Origin: Hymenoscyphus infarciens
Taxonomy: Eukaryota; Ascomycota; Leotiomycetes; Helotiales; Helotiaceae
NCBI GenBank assembly: GCA_001414345.1
Contig: LLCB01000008.1
Span: forward strand, 434,001-498,000
Length of the DNA stretch: 64,000 bases
Direction of reading: 5' to 3'
Position numbers and translations under genes: made by a program. A model generated the notes under the pieces. It had not been told where the DNA came from. It did not search any database and was given only the letters and a program-made list of their open reading frames with translations. Shown here in pieces: positions 23,761-34,840 of this stretch. Every line of letters starts with the position of its first letter. The stretch's first letter is position 1.

Positions 23761-24980
23761 AGAACTAAAGCTCCTAAGCTCGTTAATATTGCATCGGCTT
23801 TTAATTTAGCGTGCGACAACCTTCCTCCACGCCTACCTTCGTTTCCCCTCAATCCTTGAGCATAACTCAGAACCTACCTGTCATCATAACAAGAAATTTA
23901 TATAAACAGTTCTTCCAAAGTACATTCAAAGATTTTAGTAGATCATTCTTCAAACGAATCTCTCGAAGGTAGACTAGCAATTGACAGCACTATAGCCACT
24001 TACAGAGAGCGCAAGGAGAGCCTTTTAGACTGTATTACCAGTGAATGAATTTTCTTTTTTTCTTCAAGCCTCAACTGGCAAATAAAGTCCTCTCGTCCTC
24101 TATTACTATAAATCCCCGTCGAAACTTCTCTTACCTTCAAACATAATACATACATTCATAGACCTCGCCCCTTTAGTGGTCTATTATTCGCTAGAAGTAA
24201 GAATCGAACTTGCATCCGTTAGAGAAGTAATACTGGCTGCGGAAGACGTGCTAAGATTGTCATTCTCATGTTCGTTTAAGAGCGGGAATTTATCGTGGAC
24301 CCATTCTGAAGAGAGACTAAGTTGCTCTTCGCCGTATTGGGCTGAAATTCAAGAGATAAAGGCTGAACCTAGACATAGGCATAATAGGGGTTATATCTGT
24401 ATAGTTGAAATATTTCACGTACTTAGTGGATCCGCTTAAGTGTAGTATGTGGTAGCTGGAGGCTTACGTATAAAAGTTTGTGGTTGCGGGATCGTATTAA
24501 CGAAGTAAGATACAAAGTACCTATAACAATTCCAAGCTCCATTTAAAGATGTAGGATATAGCAGTAAAGCCAACTTAAAAGGGACACCTCAAAGGAGGCA
24601 AGCTATCAATGTTATCAAGATCAATTGCAGAGAGAAAAAGGAGAAATTTCTGAAGACTTTGTGGATGTAAATCACTGGGAATACATAACCAGTAGATGTC
24701 TGGTTTTTTGTGAAGGCAGTAACCAAAAGAGCAAACTAGAACGAGTGCGCATATCCCTTCCCTGGTATATAAAGCCACCTTTAAAGCACGAAGAAATCAA
24801 GACTATACCTTCGGTTCTTGAAACAGTCCAAGGATGCTTTTTAGTAGCGTTCTTAAATATATCTATAAATTTCTTTTAAAGGTAGCCCTGAAGGTAGGGT
24901 CCTGTTTACCCAAGGCCGCTGCTGTAAATATTTTGATTCACTTTCAAGGTTTGGGGACAGAACACTCTCCATTCACTAAA
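23761..24980. other. intergenic, no gene supported
   Basis: AT-rich sequence with small frames only (24176-24439 + and 24625-24879 +), lacking domains or splice partners. It is probably eroded repeat-associated DNA like the preceding kilobases. Confidence 0.5.
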
Positions 24981-25167
24981 GTCTAGTGGTTAGGACGCTA
25001 GAATATGCTTAATCTCCCTCCTCGTTCACAAGGCTGTCGCCCCTATTGAGATCCTGCCGGGAAGTCCTCAATATTATACGGGTGTTATAGTATAAAAATA
25101 TAAAAACATTCAAGAGATCCTCAGTTCGAATCTGAGATCGAGCATATATCCTTTTTTGACTTTTTTT
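24981..25167 (+). other. tRNA-like fragment (A-box, B-box, T tract)
   Basis: GTCTAGTGGTTAGGACG (from 24981) resembles the D-arm/A-box of tRNA-Glu/Gln. About 135 bases later a perfect T-arm occurs at 25130-25146: CTCAG, loop TTCGAAT, CTGAG. It is followed by two runs of six or seven T (25152-25167) that could end Pol III transcription. No matching 5' acceptor strand to ATCGAGC was found, and the spacing is too long for a normal tRNA without a large intron. It is more likely a broken tRNA or a tRNA-derived SINE-like piece. Confidence 0.3.
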
Positions 25168-25454
25168 AGACTGGAAAAGATTACTTCTCCGTGAACTCGT
25201 CACTCGAATGAACAAGAAACAATCGCATACGCGCAAAAAAATAATCATCATTTCTCATCATAACCCATCATTTCTTGGCATGTCAGGGCGTACCCAAACC
25301 CAACCTCCCTTCCATAATAAAATCCACCAAGCGCTCAAGAGGGAATATGCAAGAAACCAAACCAAACAAACGCCAGCTACCTCTTATAATCAAATACCCA
25401 AAGGCTTTCTACGCCAAACAATAAACAAGAGCTCATTACATAACCACCTATCTT

Positions 25455-27806
25455 TCATCTCATCTCCACATCCAGGGTATCATCGAGCACCTCATCACCA
25501 CCACCTAGTTCCTGCTCCACCTCCTCTGAGACAAAGCCTTCATAGTCCTCGAGATTCTTTTGTACGTGGACTTTGAATTTGATGATGTCGTTTAACATCT
25601 TTTCGATTTCCGTGTGAAGTTCTTCGCGGAGGGCGTTGGCCCTGAGAGTGAGTTGTTCATATCTACGTAACATGTGTTAGCAACAAGCCAAGTTGTGGTT
25701 TTGGGTAAAGGGGGGGGGAGGGGACTTACTCAATATTGGTATTCATCTCTCTTTGCTCCATCAATTGTACGGATTCAGTGAGACCCGCTCGCATCTTTGC
25801 GAGTTCTTTCTCCATCTTCTCAATTTGTGTATCGGAGGCTAGCTTTTGTGTATGGGTAACCTCTTTGGTCTTCTCATATTCCTCCTCAGCAGCGCGGACT
25901 CGATGTTCGAGTGCCTCGACCTCGCCTCGCTTGTCTTCAATGGCTTCTTTGATGCCATCGAGGAGATCGTGATGCTTCATCATCTCATCCATGGCAACCG
26001 TACGTCTTTCAGAAATCTCCTTTCTTAGATTTAAGAAGCTGGCCTTCAATGTCCCACGAAGGTCCAAGTTCAATATGTGAGCTGGTTGATATCCAGTGAC
26101 GGGATCTGCCAACAACCTGTCGCTTTCTGGGTTTCCACTGCCAGATGCCCCCATCTGAGACGAGGAAAAGTTCGGACCTTCATTGGCCATGACTTGGAGT
26201 TCGAAGTTTTTGCCCTTTGCGTTTGGCGCTGTAGAAGGAATCAATCCAATCTGGTATCCAAGACTATTGTACTTTTCAACCATTCTCTCCAAATCATCCA
26301 GCTTTCGGCTTGCCTCTCCCTCCTTCTCGGATACCTTCTTTTTGGCCTCCTCTAATCGCTGGGATGTCGATTCGATGCCCTTCTGCAGGCGTTCTCGCTC
26401 AGAAGTCATTCGGTCAATGTCTGCCATGCTGATGCCCTGGTCGTCTACAGCCTTTTGCAAACTTGTTCGTTCATCATCGGCCTCCTTCAGCTCAAGCATG
26501 ACTTTGTCTAACTCGTCTTGCAAAAACTGAATTCTTGCCTCGTACTTCTCGGACTTCTGATTCATGCGATTGTCAAACTCCTCGAACTTTACTTTGTCTT
26601 CCTCCATGATCTTAAAATTTCGGTCCAAGGTTGCGACATCGGACCCCGACTTCTCCAAAATCTCGATATCCTTTTGAAGGCGCTGATTCTCTGCTTCCAG
26701 CATTTGCAGTTGGTCGAGATATTTAGAGTTGGACGCATCGAATTCTTCGGCCATTGCTTCGACATGGGGAGCGAGTAATCGATCTTGGTCATCGTCTCCT
26801 GCTTCATCATCCATCGATAGCCAGTCTCGATATGCGCGGCTGAGGAAATCGAAAACAATCTTGTCGCCTGTAACATCAATACCAGCATCGGCACATGCGC
26901 CATCGTATTGATTTGCCTTGTAACCATCCAGCATTTGCGCAAGTTGCATCATCCAGTGTAAAATGCCGAGAAATAGATGCCACGAGTTTGCCGATCCAAC
27001 AGCTGCAAGGGAACTCTTTGTGATGCTTTTGTGGAATGGGTATCGCATCTGGGCTAGAATTGGTGGAACTTCTTGATCAATACTTCTTTGAAATCTGTAG
27101 CTAGGGTCGATCCGGTGGTAAAGCCATTGAAACATGAACACGAAATCCTTCTGAGTTGGCGATTTTATGGAGTTCTGCGAGAGAGTATGCTTCATTTCCA
27201 TCTCGAAGTTGTTTCCAGCCATATAGTCCAAAAGTTCCTGCCCAATCTTTGCCTGGTATGCGCGATCCTTTAGGGGTCGTGGGTCTCGAGGTACTCCTGC
27301 TGGTGCTGGTGCTTGCTGGAAAAAGCTCTGGTGGGGCATGGGGCCATTCGACGATGATCTCGACCTGTATACACTGCTTCTTCGTTGTTGCTCCGTTGTA
27401 TCATTCGATGCTCGACCCATTCCCGTCGGCGCAAAGCTCTTTCTGCCACCACTGTTCTGAAAGGACGATCGCTTGACCGAGGACATGCCCAAATCCGCCA
27501 GATTGGTTCCCGATGATGATCTATGGAATTGAGGTTGGCTTGGTCGAGGGGGTGCAAGAGATGCACGCGATCCTGATATTGATCTCGCATGGCTGGCAGT
27601 GAACGGCGCGTGTTGGTTTGCGGACATGGAGTTCGATCGTTTCAACGCGGAGGCAGGTTGAGGCAGGTTGGAGTTGAAATTTATACCGCCGAGAGTCTGT
27701 GAATATATGAGTTTATGTCCATGGCGCAATTGCGCTGTATTGAAGGACAATGAAGGCTTACTTCTCGTGGCCGGCGCACCGAGAACATGCCCGTGTCTTG
27801 CGACAT
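25455..27806 (-). CDS. NDC80: kinetochore protein NDC80 (HEC1)
   Basis: Three exons on the minus strand, 27762-27806, 25730-27696 and 25455-25662, give 739 residues. The first exon encodes only [15 protein letters not shown] and joins [15 protein letters not shown] basic, Ser/Arg-rich disordered tail (about 1-150) carries many candidate Aurora-type sites. The calponin-homology microtubule-binding domain follows (about 155-300): [54 protein letters not shown] and [18 protein letters not shown], all diagnostic of NDC80. The rest is long coiled coil that would pair with NUF2 and reach SPC24/25. Length fits filamentous-fungal orthologues. It is divergent from PEX14 with 357 bp between start codons. 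The last exon encodes the final coiled-coil segment and an acidic end. Confidence 0.96.
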
Positions 27807-28163
27807 CTTTGCTCTGTCGCCTAGCGTGCTACTCAATTATTTTAAGGCAAGTGAATATCACTTTTGGTGTATATGGCAACTCGTATTTGGTACGGTTCAT
27901 CGGCTGAAGATGGGAGGTGAGGGTATCTCTAACTTGGTAAAGTTTTGTTGTGAGCCGGTTGTTTACCATCGAGGGGACTAGCGCCAACGTAAACAAATTG
28001 ATAAGCGCGGTGCTAAGCATTTTAAGCGCATCACTCGTAAGCACGTGACACCTAAATCGGACCTCGGCTCCTGCCACCATCTTTCTCTACTTGACCGCGG
28101 AACTAAGGATACTCGCGCCTTCAACTCTCCATGCTCATATTCGTGCAATAGATACTGGCGAAA
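27807..28163. promoter_or_regulatory. bidirectional promoter between NDC80 and PEX14
   Basis: Only 357 bp separate the two divergent ATGs, so both promoters and 5' UTRs share this interval. It contains a CACGTGAC site (about 28042), the core recognised by Cbf1-like bHLH factors. No other element can be assigned by eye. Confidence 0.5.
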
Positions 28164-29384
28164 ATGGCCATCCGTGAGGATATCGTTACGTCGGCGGTAT
28201 GTTACCAACCCCCCTCTACCTTGATGGACTCTGCTGATTCAATATAGGTGACATGTTAGGGTTCATTATCTACAATTTTCTCAGCATTGCTAATATTCTT
28301 GTGTAGTTCTACAAGACCCAAGTGTTGCTGGATCGCCGATAGAAAGCCGAATCGCCTTCCTACAATCGAAAAACCTCACCCAAGAAGAAGTTGATACTGC
28401 GCTGGCAAGAGCAAACGGGGAAACCGCCCCTCCTGCAAACCAGTCTAGTTATGCACCACCACAACAAGTAAATCGACAGCCACCACAGCCAAACTATGGA
28501 GGTTACCAGCAGTATCCATGGCAGCAGCCACCCCCTCCGGAACTACCAAAGAGAGACTGGCGGGATTGGTTCATAATGGCAACAGTCATGGGAGGAGTAG
28601 GATATGGATTATATTTTGTCGCAAAGGTAAGCTTCTCAGATGAGGGAGCTTGGAATGTGCTGATTTGTGATAGCGATATGTCTACCCAATTATCGCACCT
28701 CCGACGGCACCACAACTCGAACAAGATAAACAGGCTATCGATGACCAGTTTGAGAAGGCTTTCTCCTTACTCGACCAGCTGTCGAAAGATACCGATGCGC
28801 TTAAAACCTCCGAACAAGCTCGAACAGAAAGACTGGATGCTGCTTTGACTGAGGTGGAAGGAGTTATTGGCGAACTGAAGAGTGCCAGTAAGAGAAGGGA
28901 GGACGAGTCTCGCCGTATCAGCGACGAGGTTCGAGGTCTTAAGGACTTGATACCAAAGGCCTTGGATGGTCAGAAGGAGAATACGGATACCAGATTGCGG
29001 GAGCTCAACACTGAATTGAAGAGCTTGAAGACGTTGATGGGTCAAAGATTAAACCCTCCGGCAGCTTCTAGTCCCAGCTCATATACAACCAGGTCCTCTG
29101 GACTTTCCGCACTGAATGCCCCTGCCACCCCAACGACATCCAACATCAACGGAAACTCAAATGCGGAAAACACAACTCCAAAGCCTGCTTCGGTGAGCAA
29201 TGGAGCAAGCACAGAGGCTGTCGCTTCAGTTCAAGGCCGCAGTGGGAGTCCCTTTGGTACAGGAGCACCAGCAGGAAAAGCTGCCATTCCAGCATGGCAA
29301 TTAGCATCTAGCAAGAGTGCTAGCACTACGAATAACACAACTGGGTCGGGTAGTGGGTCACAGGAAGCATCCACATCATCATAA
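28164..29384 (+). CDS. PEX14: peroxisomal docking protein PEX14
   Basis: Four exons, 28164-28196, 28248-28254, 28307-28626 and 28674-29384, give 356 residues. Exon 2 is a 7-nt micro-exon (GTGACAT); it is required to restore SAVTFLQDPSV, the first helix of the conserved Pex5/Pex19-binding domain (about residues 1-45, with FLQDP and RIAFLQSKNLTQEEV). A Pro-rich stretch PPPPELPKRDW follows, typical of the Pex13 SH3 ligand. Next are a membrane segment (WFIMATVMGGVGYGLYF, about 101-117) and a coiled coil (about 130-215) facing the cytosol. The C-terminal third is Ser/Thr/Asn/Ala-rich and disordered. The protein docks cargo-loaded PEX5 at the peroxisome membrane. Intron 2 uses a weak donor (GTTAGG), but its branch GCTAATA and acceptor are good. 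Confidence 0.95.
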
Positions 29385-30203
29385 ATCCACGAAAGTCAGG
29401 ATCGGGCTTTGGTTTACGGAGTTTGCATGTGTCGGCGCATCTTGGATGGATGTAACAATTGGGGGGACTAATGGAAAATAATCTGCTTAGTAATTCAATG
29501 TGTATGAACGTACGTTTCTCCAGCAACTGGTCTGGCCTTGATGGTCGATTCCGATCGTCGAGTTTTTCTGTGATTGTGTTGCTCAAAGTGGCACAGATCT
29601 AACGTCAGGGTGTAACAGCAGCTTTGAATGTTGTGAGACTGGAATTGAGGCAATGCAAAAGCAGCAAGCTTTAGAAAACTGGACGTGAATAAGCTGCCAG
29701 AAGCTCACTGAGTGCTTTCAAAGGCTTTCTCCACATAAGCTTGTAGACACACTCAGGTAATTGAGTATGTCTGCCTACAAGTTCAGAAGCGAGAAGATTC
29801 GGTTGTACTTCGAAAGACAAGCGCAGATAGAAACTCTGCAAGTTTGTTTAGGAGCTAGAATACAATAGCTTATGCATCTATGGACATTCTTTGTTTGCCT
29901 TTTGACTTTAGCCGAATTCATCAAGGGTGGCCATTTTTCCAGAAACAGTGATTTACTTGACACCGCATCTAAGATGGGCGGTTATTTGCTTTTTTTCGCC
30001 CGCCGCCTTTAAAGTTTGGACACCCCCTCTCTCTCACGTGGCCGCTAGCCGCCTCACTTCTTTCGCGGCGGGATATAGAGTTCGATCCTGCCTCGCTCCG
30101 TCCCATCACCAACATCCTTCATCAACACCGTGTAGTTGATCCTGGATAGCATCATTTTTTTCGACACACCTACATACCCACGGCCATTGCGCGAGCCTTC
30201 ACA
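29385..30203. other. intergenic; PEX14 3' UTR and SR-gene promoter
   Basis: No gene is supported. There is an imperfect hairpin near 29740-29785 (CTTGTAGAC... / ...TGCCTACAAG). A TCTCACGTGGCC site lies at about 30035, upstream of the SR-protein start codon. Confidence 0.55.
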
Positions 30204-31919
30204 ATGACCGAAGTTTCGAGGTAATAACTGGAATCATGTTGGTACAGAAAATGGGAATCTAATATCATGGGCAGCACTCGTCTCTACTTGGGCAATCTGC
30301 CGAGAACTGGTAAGTAGATCCAACGCGATCGCGCTCTCCTTGCGCTCTCCTTTCCCTAGTTTTGATAGTTGTCTTGGTCCCTATGCTAATCCAACAACAC
30401 AGCTACCAAGGCAGATGTCGAGGCACATTTCAATACCCACGGCACGGGCGAGATCACCGAGATCAAGCTAATGAATGGCTTCGGATTCATCGAATATAAA
30501 GATGCAATGGATGCGCGTGATGTCGTTCCTGGTATGGCTCCATCAACCCACTCCTGCGCGACTCGGCGATAGAGGCGCAAACTGTGCGACCCGAACTTCG
30601 AGGCAGTCTGCTTACACTATGTACAGCCTTCCACGGCTCCGACTTCATGGGCGAACGTTTAACGGTTCAGTTTGCTCGGGGTACTCGCAGTCGTGATGGA
30701 CCCTTTGCAAACAATGAGCGCACTGCCCCTCGCCCTCGCCGCACTCCCCATCGCATGCAGATATCTGGACTCCCAGGTGAAACCAGCTGGCAGGTCTGTT
30801 TCCCCCGTTCCTTCACCCGGACTCTTGGATCTCAATTCGTGCTATTTGGACTCTGAGCAATCAATCGCATGCATATACATTGGACCGCTTTACTGTTATT
30901 GATCCAATATTCGGCAAGCTTTTCTTTAGTCCGGGCCGTCATGCCCTGTTTTGGCCTCAACAGAGCCATTTCAGCGTGTTAGTGCATTTGCCTGAGCAGC
31001 CTTGGACTTGGAGGATTTCAACCCCCTTATAGCTGGCCTTTCTTATACTGTTTCGACTCCTTCTGCTGTCCTTTGTTGCTACCCCTTACGTATCTGGAAG
31101 GCGATTACTTTGCACAGGAAAAGGAGCTCAGCCGTTGGACCATGTAACTCTCATCCTCGGGACTTTTTGTACTGGCAACTTTTGGAGGGGCAACTACCTA
31201 GGGCTTGGCACTATCGCATCAACATACCTGGACAACGACTTACATGGATTCTGGATTTAGGATCTCAAAGACTTCGCTCGTCAATCCAGCCTTGACGTTG
31301 TTTATTCCGAGACCGGCCGTGACCGGGATGGCAAGGGAGCATCGTGAGTATATCTTTCGACTATCTGGGGTCATCTTCTAATGGTAGTTCAGGAGCTTTG
31401 TTGAGTTTGAAACCGCGGCGGATCTCAAAACCGCTGTGGAAAAGCTTGATGGTCGTGAATTCAAGGGCGCTCGTGTGACTTGTGTCGCGGACGTAAGTAT
31501 CTTACTGCCTTTCCAATCTGGACTTTTACTAACCTCGACAGACCCAACCAGATATTCCTCGTGACAGATCAGCCCGTTCCCGCTCGCCCGTTCGTCGCCC
31601 TTACCCTGATGATTACGACCGCCGTGGACCACCCCGTGGATACAGCCCCCGCCGAGACGGTGGTTACCGTGATAGAAGTCCTCCTAGACGTGGCTACTAT
31701 GACGATGACCGTGGACGTTATCGTTCTCCTCCTAGAGCTCGTGGTCCTATCGATGATTACCCACCTCCTCGTGGTCGATTCGAGGATCCTTACAGACGTG
31801 ACTACCCCCCGGACCCATATGTAAATGGCAGACCGCCTTATGATAGAGGACCACGGGATTATCCTCCTCCTAGAGAGCGTCGGGGTTATGGCGAGGATTA
31901 TCCACTAAGCCGTTACTAA
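30204..31919 (+). CDS. SR-family splicing factor with two RRMs (Srp2/Npl3-like)
   Basis: Seven exons, 30204-30220, 30275-30309, 30403-30531, 30627-30793, 31261-31343, 31393-31492 and 31542-31919, give 302 residues. RRM1 has LYLGNL (RNP2) and NGFGFIEY (RNP1). RRM2 has MQISGLP and SSFVEFE. Between them is a basic Arg/Pro-rich linker (TAPRPRRTPHRM). The C-terminus is rich in RS, RG, RY and SP (RSARSRSPVRR, RSPPRRGYYDDDRGRYRSPP), the RS-like domain. The protein would bind exonic enhancers and act in splice-site choice and mRNA export in the nucleus. Intron 4 (30794-31260) is 467 bp, several times longer than any other intron here, and sits between the RRM1 and RRM2 coding parts. In many SR genes such introns hold autoregulatory poison exons; that is inference here. 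Confidence 0.92.
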
Positions 31920-33046
31920 AAAGGTAAGCCACTTCTTCTTTGCTTGACTGCCTCTGCTAACTCAGCAGACCTAATTTCTGAAATACACTGCGGTCATACG
32001 TTGTGGCAGTCAGTGGAAAATTGCTAAACAATATTCTTGGGACATGGGTCCTCAGGTATGATTGTGTGAATGATTGTGATGCAGATACACGAATTTTCTC
32101 TTACTTGGTTTCCATGGGATTTCTTTTACGAAAAGTCTTGACGTTTAGGTTCTGCTTGATAGCACGCAGTTGGTACAACCAACAAGTAGTAGTGGATTCA
32201 ATTAATGCTTGATCAGAGCATCTTGCATGTAATTGATAGGACAAATGGATATTTCTTACTAAATGATCTCAACTCTTGAAATATGATGGTGAAAGAATAG
32301 TTGTTATCTAGCCGCAATCCTTCCCTAAACCATAGGCTAGCGTGACTAGGTCCACCAACCTTCCCTTTTGCGAGCCAACCAATAAACCAATACCATACCA
32401 GCTCCGCTCGCAAGAACCCTGTACTAAACTAAATCGGTCGGCACGGAAGTTTTGCGGCAACGCAAAATCAACCACCGACCAAATTTTACCATCGCGGGCC
32501 TATTTTCGGATGACTATTTTTGCCTGGTTAAAAAATAAAAGCGTACGGAGGTAAACAGTTTCAATTTTCCAGACGAAAACTGTCCTTGAGGTGTCTTGTT
32601 CTGTTATAATCTACGATTTCATGTGTGCCGGGAATATGCCTCTTCTTACCCGAGGTTGGAAGTGTCCAATCGCATGGGTTTGTGTATTTTGTGTCGTCCG
32701 GTACCGAGTCAACCCTCACAAGCCTTTTTGTGGCAGGTGTGTAGTTAGTTGGGTTTGTACCGGTATATAACGCAAGGCATGCCCGCCCATTCTCGCAACG
32801 TCTTCTTGGTTGGGAAGTAGAAGTGCACTTGTGGCGATCTGGTTTTTATTTTATTTGTGAGGTGGCACAGGGTGTGTGACTTTTCACCTTTATATCTTTC
32901 CTTGATACCCCCCTCTTTTTGTATTCACCGAGCGTATCTACATTTGTTTCGTTTTCTTCCCTTCCTTGAAGTTATCTGTTCAGGAAACCCTACTTGCACT
33001 GTTACAATTTCCAATATTTTCGCCACCCGGCACCCCGACTTCAATC
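31920..33046. other. intergenic, no gene supported
   Basis: SR-gene 3' UTR and the upstream region of the hydrolase. A splice-donor-like AAGGTAAGCC follows the SR stop codon directly, so a 3' UTR intron is possible. A frame open from 32966 begins with TTG and is simply the hydrolase frame extended upstream. Confidence 0.55.
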
Positions 33047-34516
33047 ATGGATAGCTCTCCACGTGCCCTCGTCAGATCTTTGCTCCCGCGAGTTCCTATG
33101 CTGAGCAGGACGGCAATATCTCATACCTTAGGATGCTCGGAACAATCAAGCAAATGGGATCTGCGAACTGCTCTTATCGTATCTCTCATTCGATCATTTA
33201 TCCTCGATAGTCCACCCCAACCCGTATCCAAAACCCAAAAAGGGTCGCTCAAAGACCCGGGAATTAAGGGGAGAATATGGGTCAGTAAAGCTACCATGCC
33301 AGCACCCGCAGAAGACGATATCAGACAATCTCTCTTCCAAATCATCGAAGCCATGAAAGAACCCGGCGAAGCAGTGGGAGGACATCGAGAACCGGAAATG
33401 GTACCCGTACAAGCAGAATGGACAGGTTACCGCGCAGGAGCAACGAAGAAATCAACCGAACTCAAGATCTCAGAGGAGGAAAAATACAAAGAACTAATGA
33501 AAGAGGTCACGAGTCCAACAACAATCCTCTATTTCCACGGCGGAGCACATTACCTCATGGATCCCTCCTCCCACCGACCGACTTGCAAAAAACTAGCCAA
33601 GATAACGAAGGGACGATGTTTATCCATACGCTACAGATTGGCGCCTCAAAATCCCTTTCCCTCTGCACTTATCGATGCTCTGGTATCTTATTTCACACTC
33701 CTCTACCCACCTCCCGGTTCCCTCCACCAAGCAGTGCTACCAGAAAATATCGTCCTAGCAGGCGACTCCGCAGGAGGAAATCTCGCGCTCTCCCTCTTAC
33801 AAACATTACTCCAATTCCAACGTCTAAACATCACCCCCCTCTTCCACGGCCAAAAACGAGACGTCCCCCTCCCAGCAGGTTGCGCAACAGCAAGTCCCTG
33901 GTGCGACATCACCATGTCCCTTCCCTCTCATACCACAAATGCAGCATATGATTACCTACCCGGCAGACTTGCTCGTCCGGCTTTTGGACAGACATACCCT
34001 CCTTGTGAGATTTGGCCTGCTAGTCCGCCGAGGAAGGTGTTTTATGCTGATGATGGGTTGCTTTTGCATCCGCTTGTTAGTCCTGTTACGGCGGAGAGTT
34101 GGGAGGGTGCTTGTCCGTTGTATGTTGCTGTTGGACAGGAGTTGCTGAGTGATGAGGGAAAGCATTTGGTGATGAAGGCGAGTTCGCAGGGGGTAAAGGT
34201 GTGCTTTGAGGAGTTTGAGGCTATGCCTCATTGTTTTGGGATGATTTTTGAGGGGTTGGAGGGGAGTAGGAGGTTTTTTGATGGGTGGGGTGGGTTCATT
34301 TCGAAGGTTAGTGGGGGAGCGGCGGGTGTAGGTGTTGGTGAGAAGGGCAGGGTGGAGAGTAAGGGGACTTTTATTACTGCTAAGACGTTAGAGGAACGGA
34401 GTTTGGATTTAAGTAAGTTGAGTGAATTGGGGGATGTGGAGATTAGGGAGATGATGACGGAGGCTGTGGGGAAGATGAGGATTGACGAGGGGGATCCTTT
34501 GGCTGCGAAGTTGTAG
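33047..34516 (+). CDS. alpha/beta-hydrolase fold-3 type esterase/lipase
   Basis: A single exon of 489 residues. The ATG at 33047 has good context (AATCATGGA). Motifs of the hormone-sensitive-lipase type are clear: oxyanion loop FHGGAHYLMDP (His about 163) and nucleophile elbow GDSAGGN (Ser about 241). The acid is probably the Asp in LLSDEG (about 372) and the base His is in AMPHCFGM (about 393). No signal peptide is evident, so a cytosolic or membrane-associated ester hydrolase is likely; the substrate cannot be read from sequence. The insert of about 80 residues before the HGGA loop and the C-terminal extension of about 70 residues are longer than in bacterial relatives. Coding-strand composition flips sharply from C-rich to G/T-rich at about 33,965. 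Confidence 0.9.
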   Translation: MDSSPRALVRSLLPRVPMLSRTAISHTLGCSEQSSKWDLRTALIVSLIRSFILDSPPQPVSKTQKGSLKDPGIKGRIWVSKATMPAPAEDDIRQSLFQIIEAMKEPGEAVGGHREPEMVPVQAEWTGYRAGATKKSTELKISEEEKYKELMKEVTSPTTILYFHGGAHYLMDPSSHRPTCKKLAKITKGRCLSIRYRLAPQNPFPSALIDALVSYFTLLYPPPGSLHQAVLPENIVLAGDSAGGNLALSLLQTLLQFQRLNITPLFHGQKRDVPLPAGCATASPWCDITMSLPSHTTNAAYDYLPGRLARPAFGQTYPPCEIWPASPPRKVFYADDGLLLHPLVSPVTAESWEGACPLYVAVGQELLSDEGKHLVMKASSQGVKVCFEEFEAMPHCFGMIFEGLEGSRRFFDGWGGFISKVSGGAAGVGVGEKGRVESKGTFITAKTLEERSLDLSKLSELGDVEIREMMTEAVGKMRIDEGDPLAAKL

Positions 34517-34659
34517 ATTTTGGGGCGGGATGAGACGGGATTGGTTATAAATGGCGTTGGGGTGTTTCATCAAAGTTAAGGTTGCATACTTGGGTGTATT
34601 TTTAGATTAGGGAGTATATATTTAGTGACGAGAAAGATATCGTAGGTCTTTTTGCCCTT

Positions 34660-34840
34660 TCTGAAATGTCCCAGATGTTCTCAAATAGTTGAAAACGAAA
34701 TCTAGACATCAGACTTTTGATACAACTAGTGAAGGACATCTTAAGTGAATCCTGTAAACTAGAAGTTTTGTTGCACATTGCAATTTCTCAAATGTCCCAG
34801 ATAGTCCTAAATAGTTGAGACTTAATTTACTACATCAGAC
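34660..34840. repeat. pair of about 55-bp direct repeats
   Basis: AAATGTCCCAGAT...CTCAAATAGTTGA (34660-34714) recurs at 34786-34840 with moderate divergence. Both end near ACATCAGAC, and the offset is 126 bp. Between them, on the minus strand, lies GCAATGTGCAACAAAACTT (about 34764-34782), which recurs near 55.6 kb. Confidence 0.6.

Noticed and set aside
29740..29785. Hairpin after PEX14 as a terminator or small RNA
   Set aside because: Several mismatches and no supporting context; eukaryotic Pol II genes do not need such a structure.
30060..30095. GAGTTCGATCCTG as a tRNA B-box
   Set aside because: No T-arm pairing, no A-box at proper distance and no T tract; lies in the SR-gene promoter.
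32966..33046. Upstream extension of the hydrolase frame
   Set aside because: It begins with TTG, not ATG; the ATG at 33047 has good context and matches family starts.
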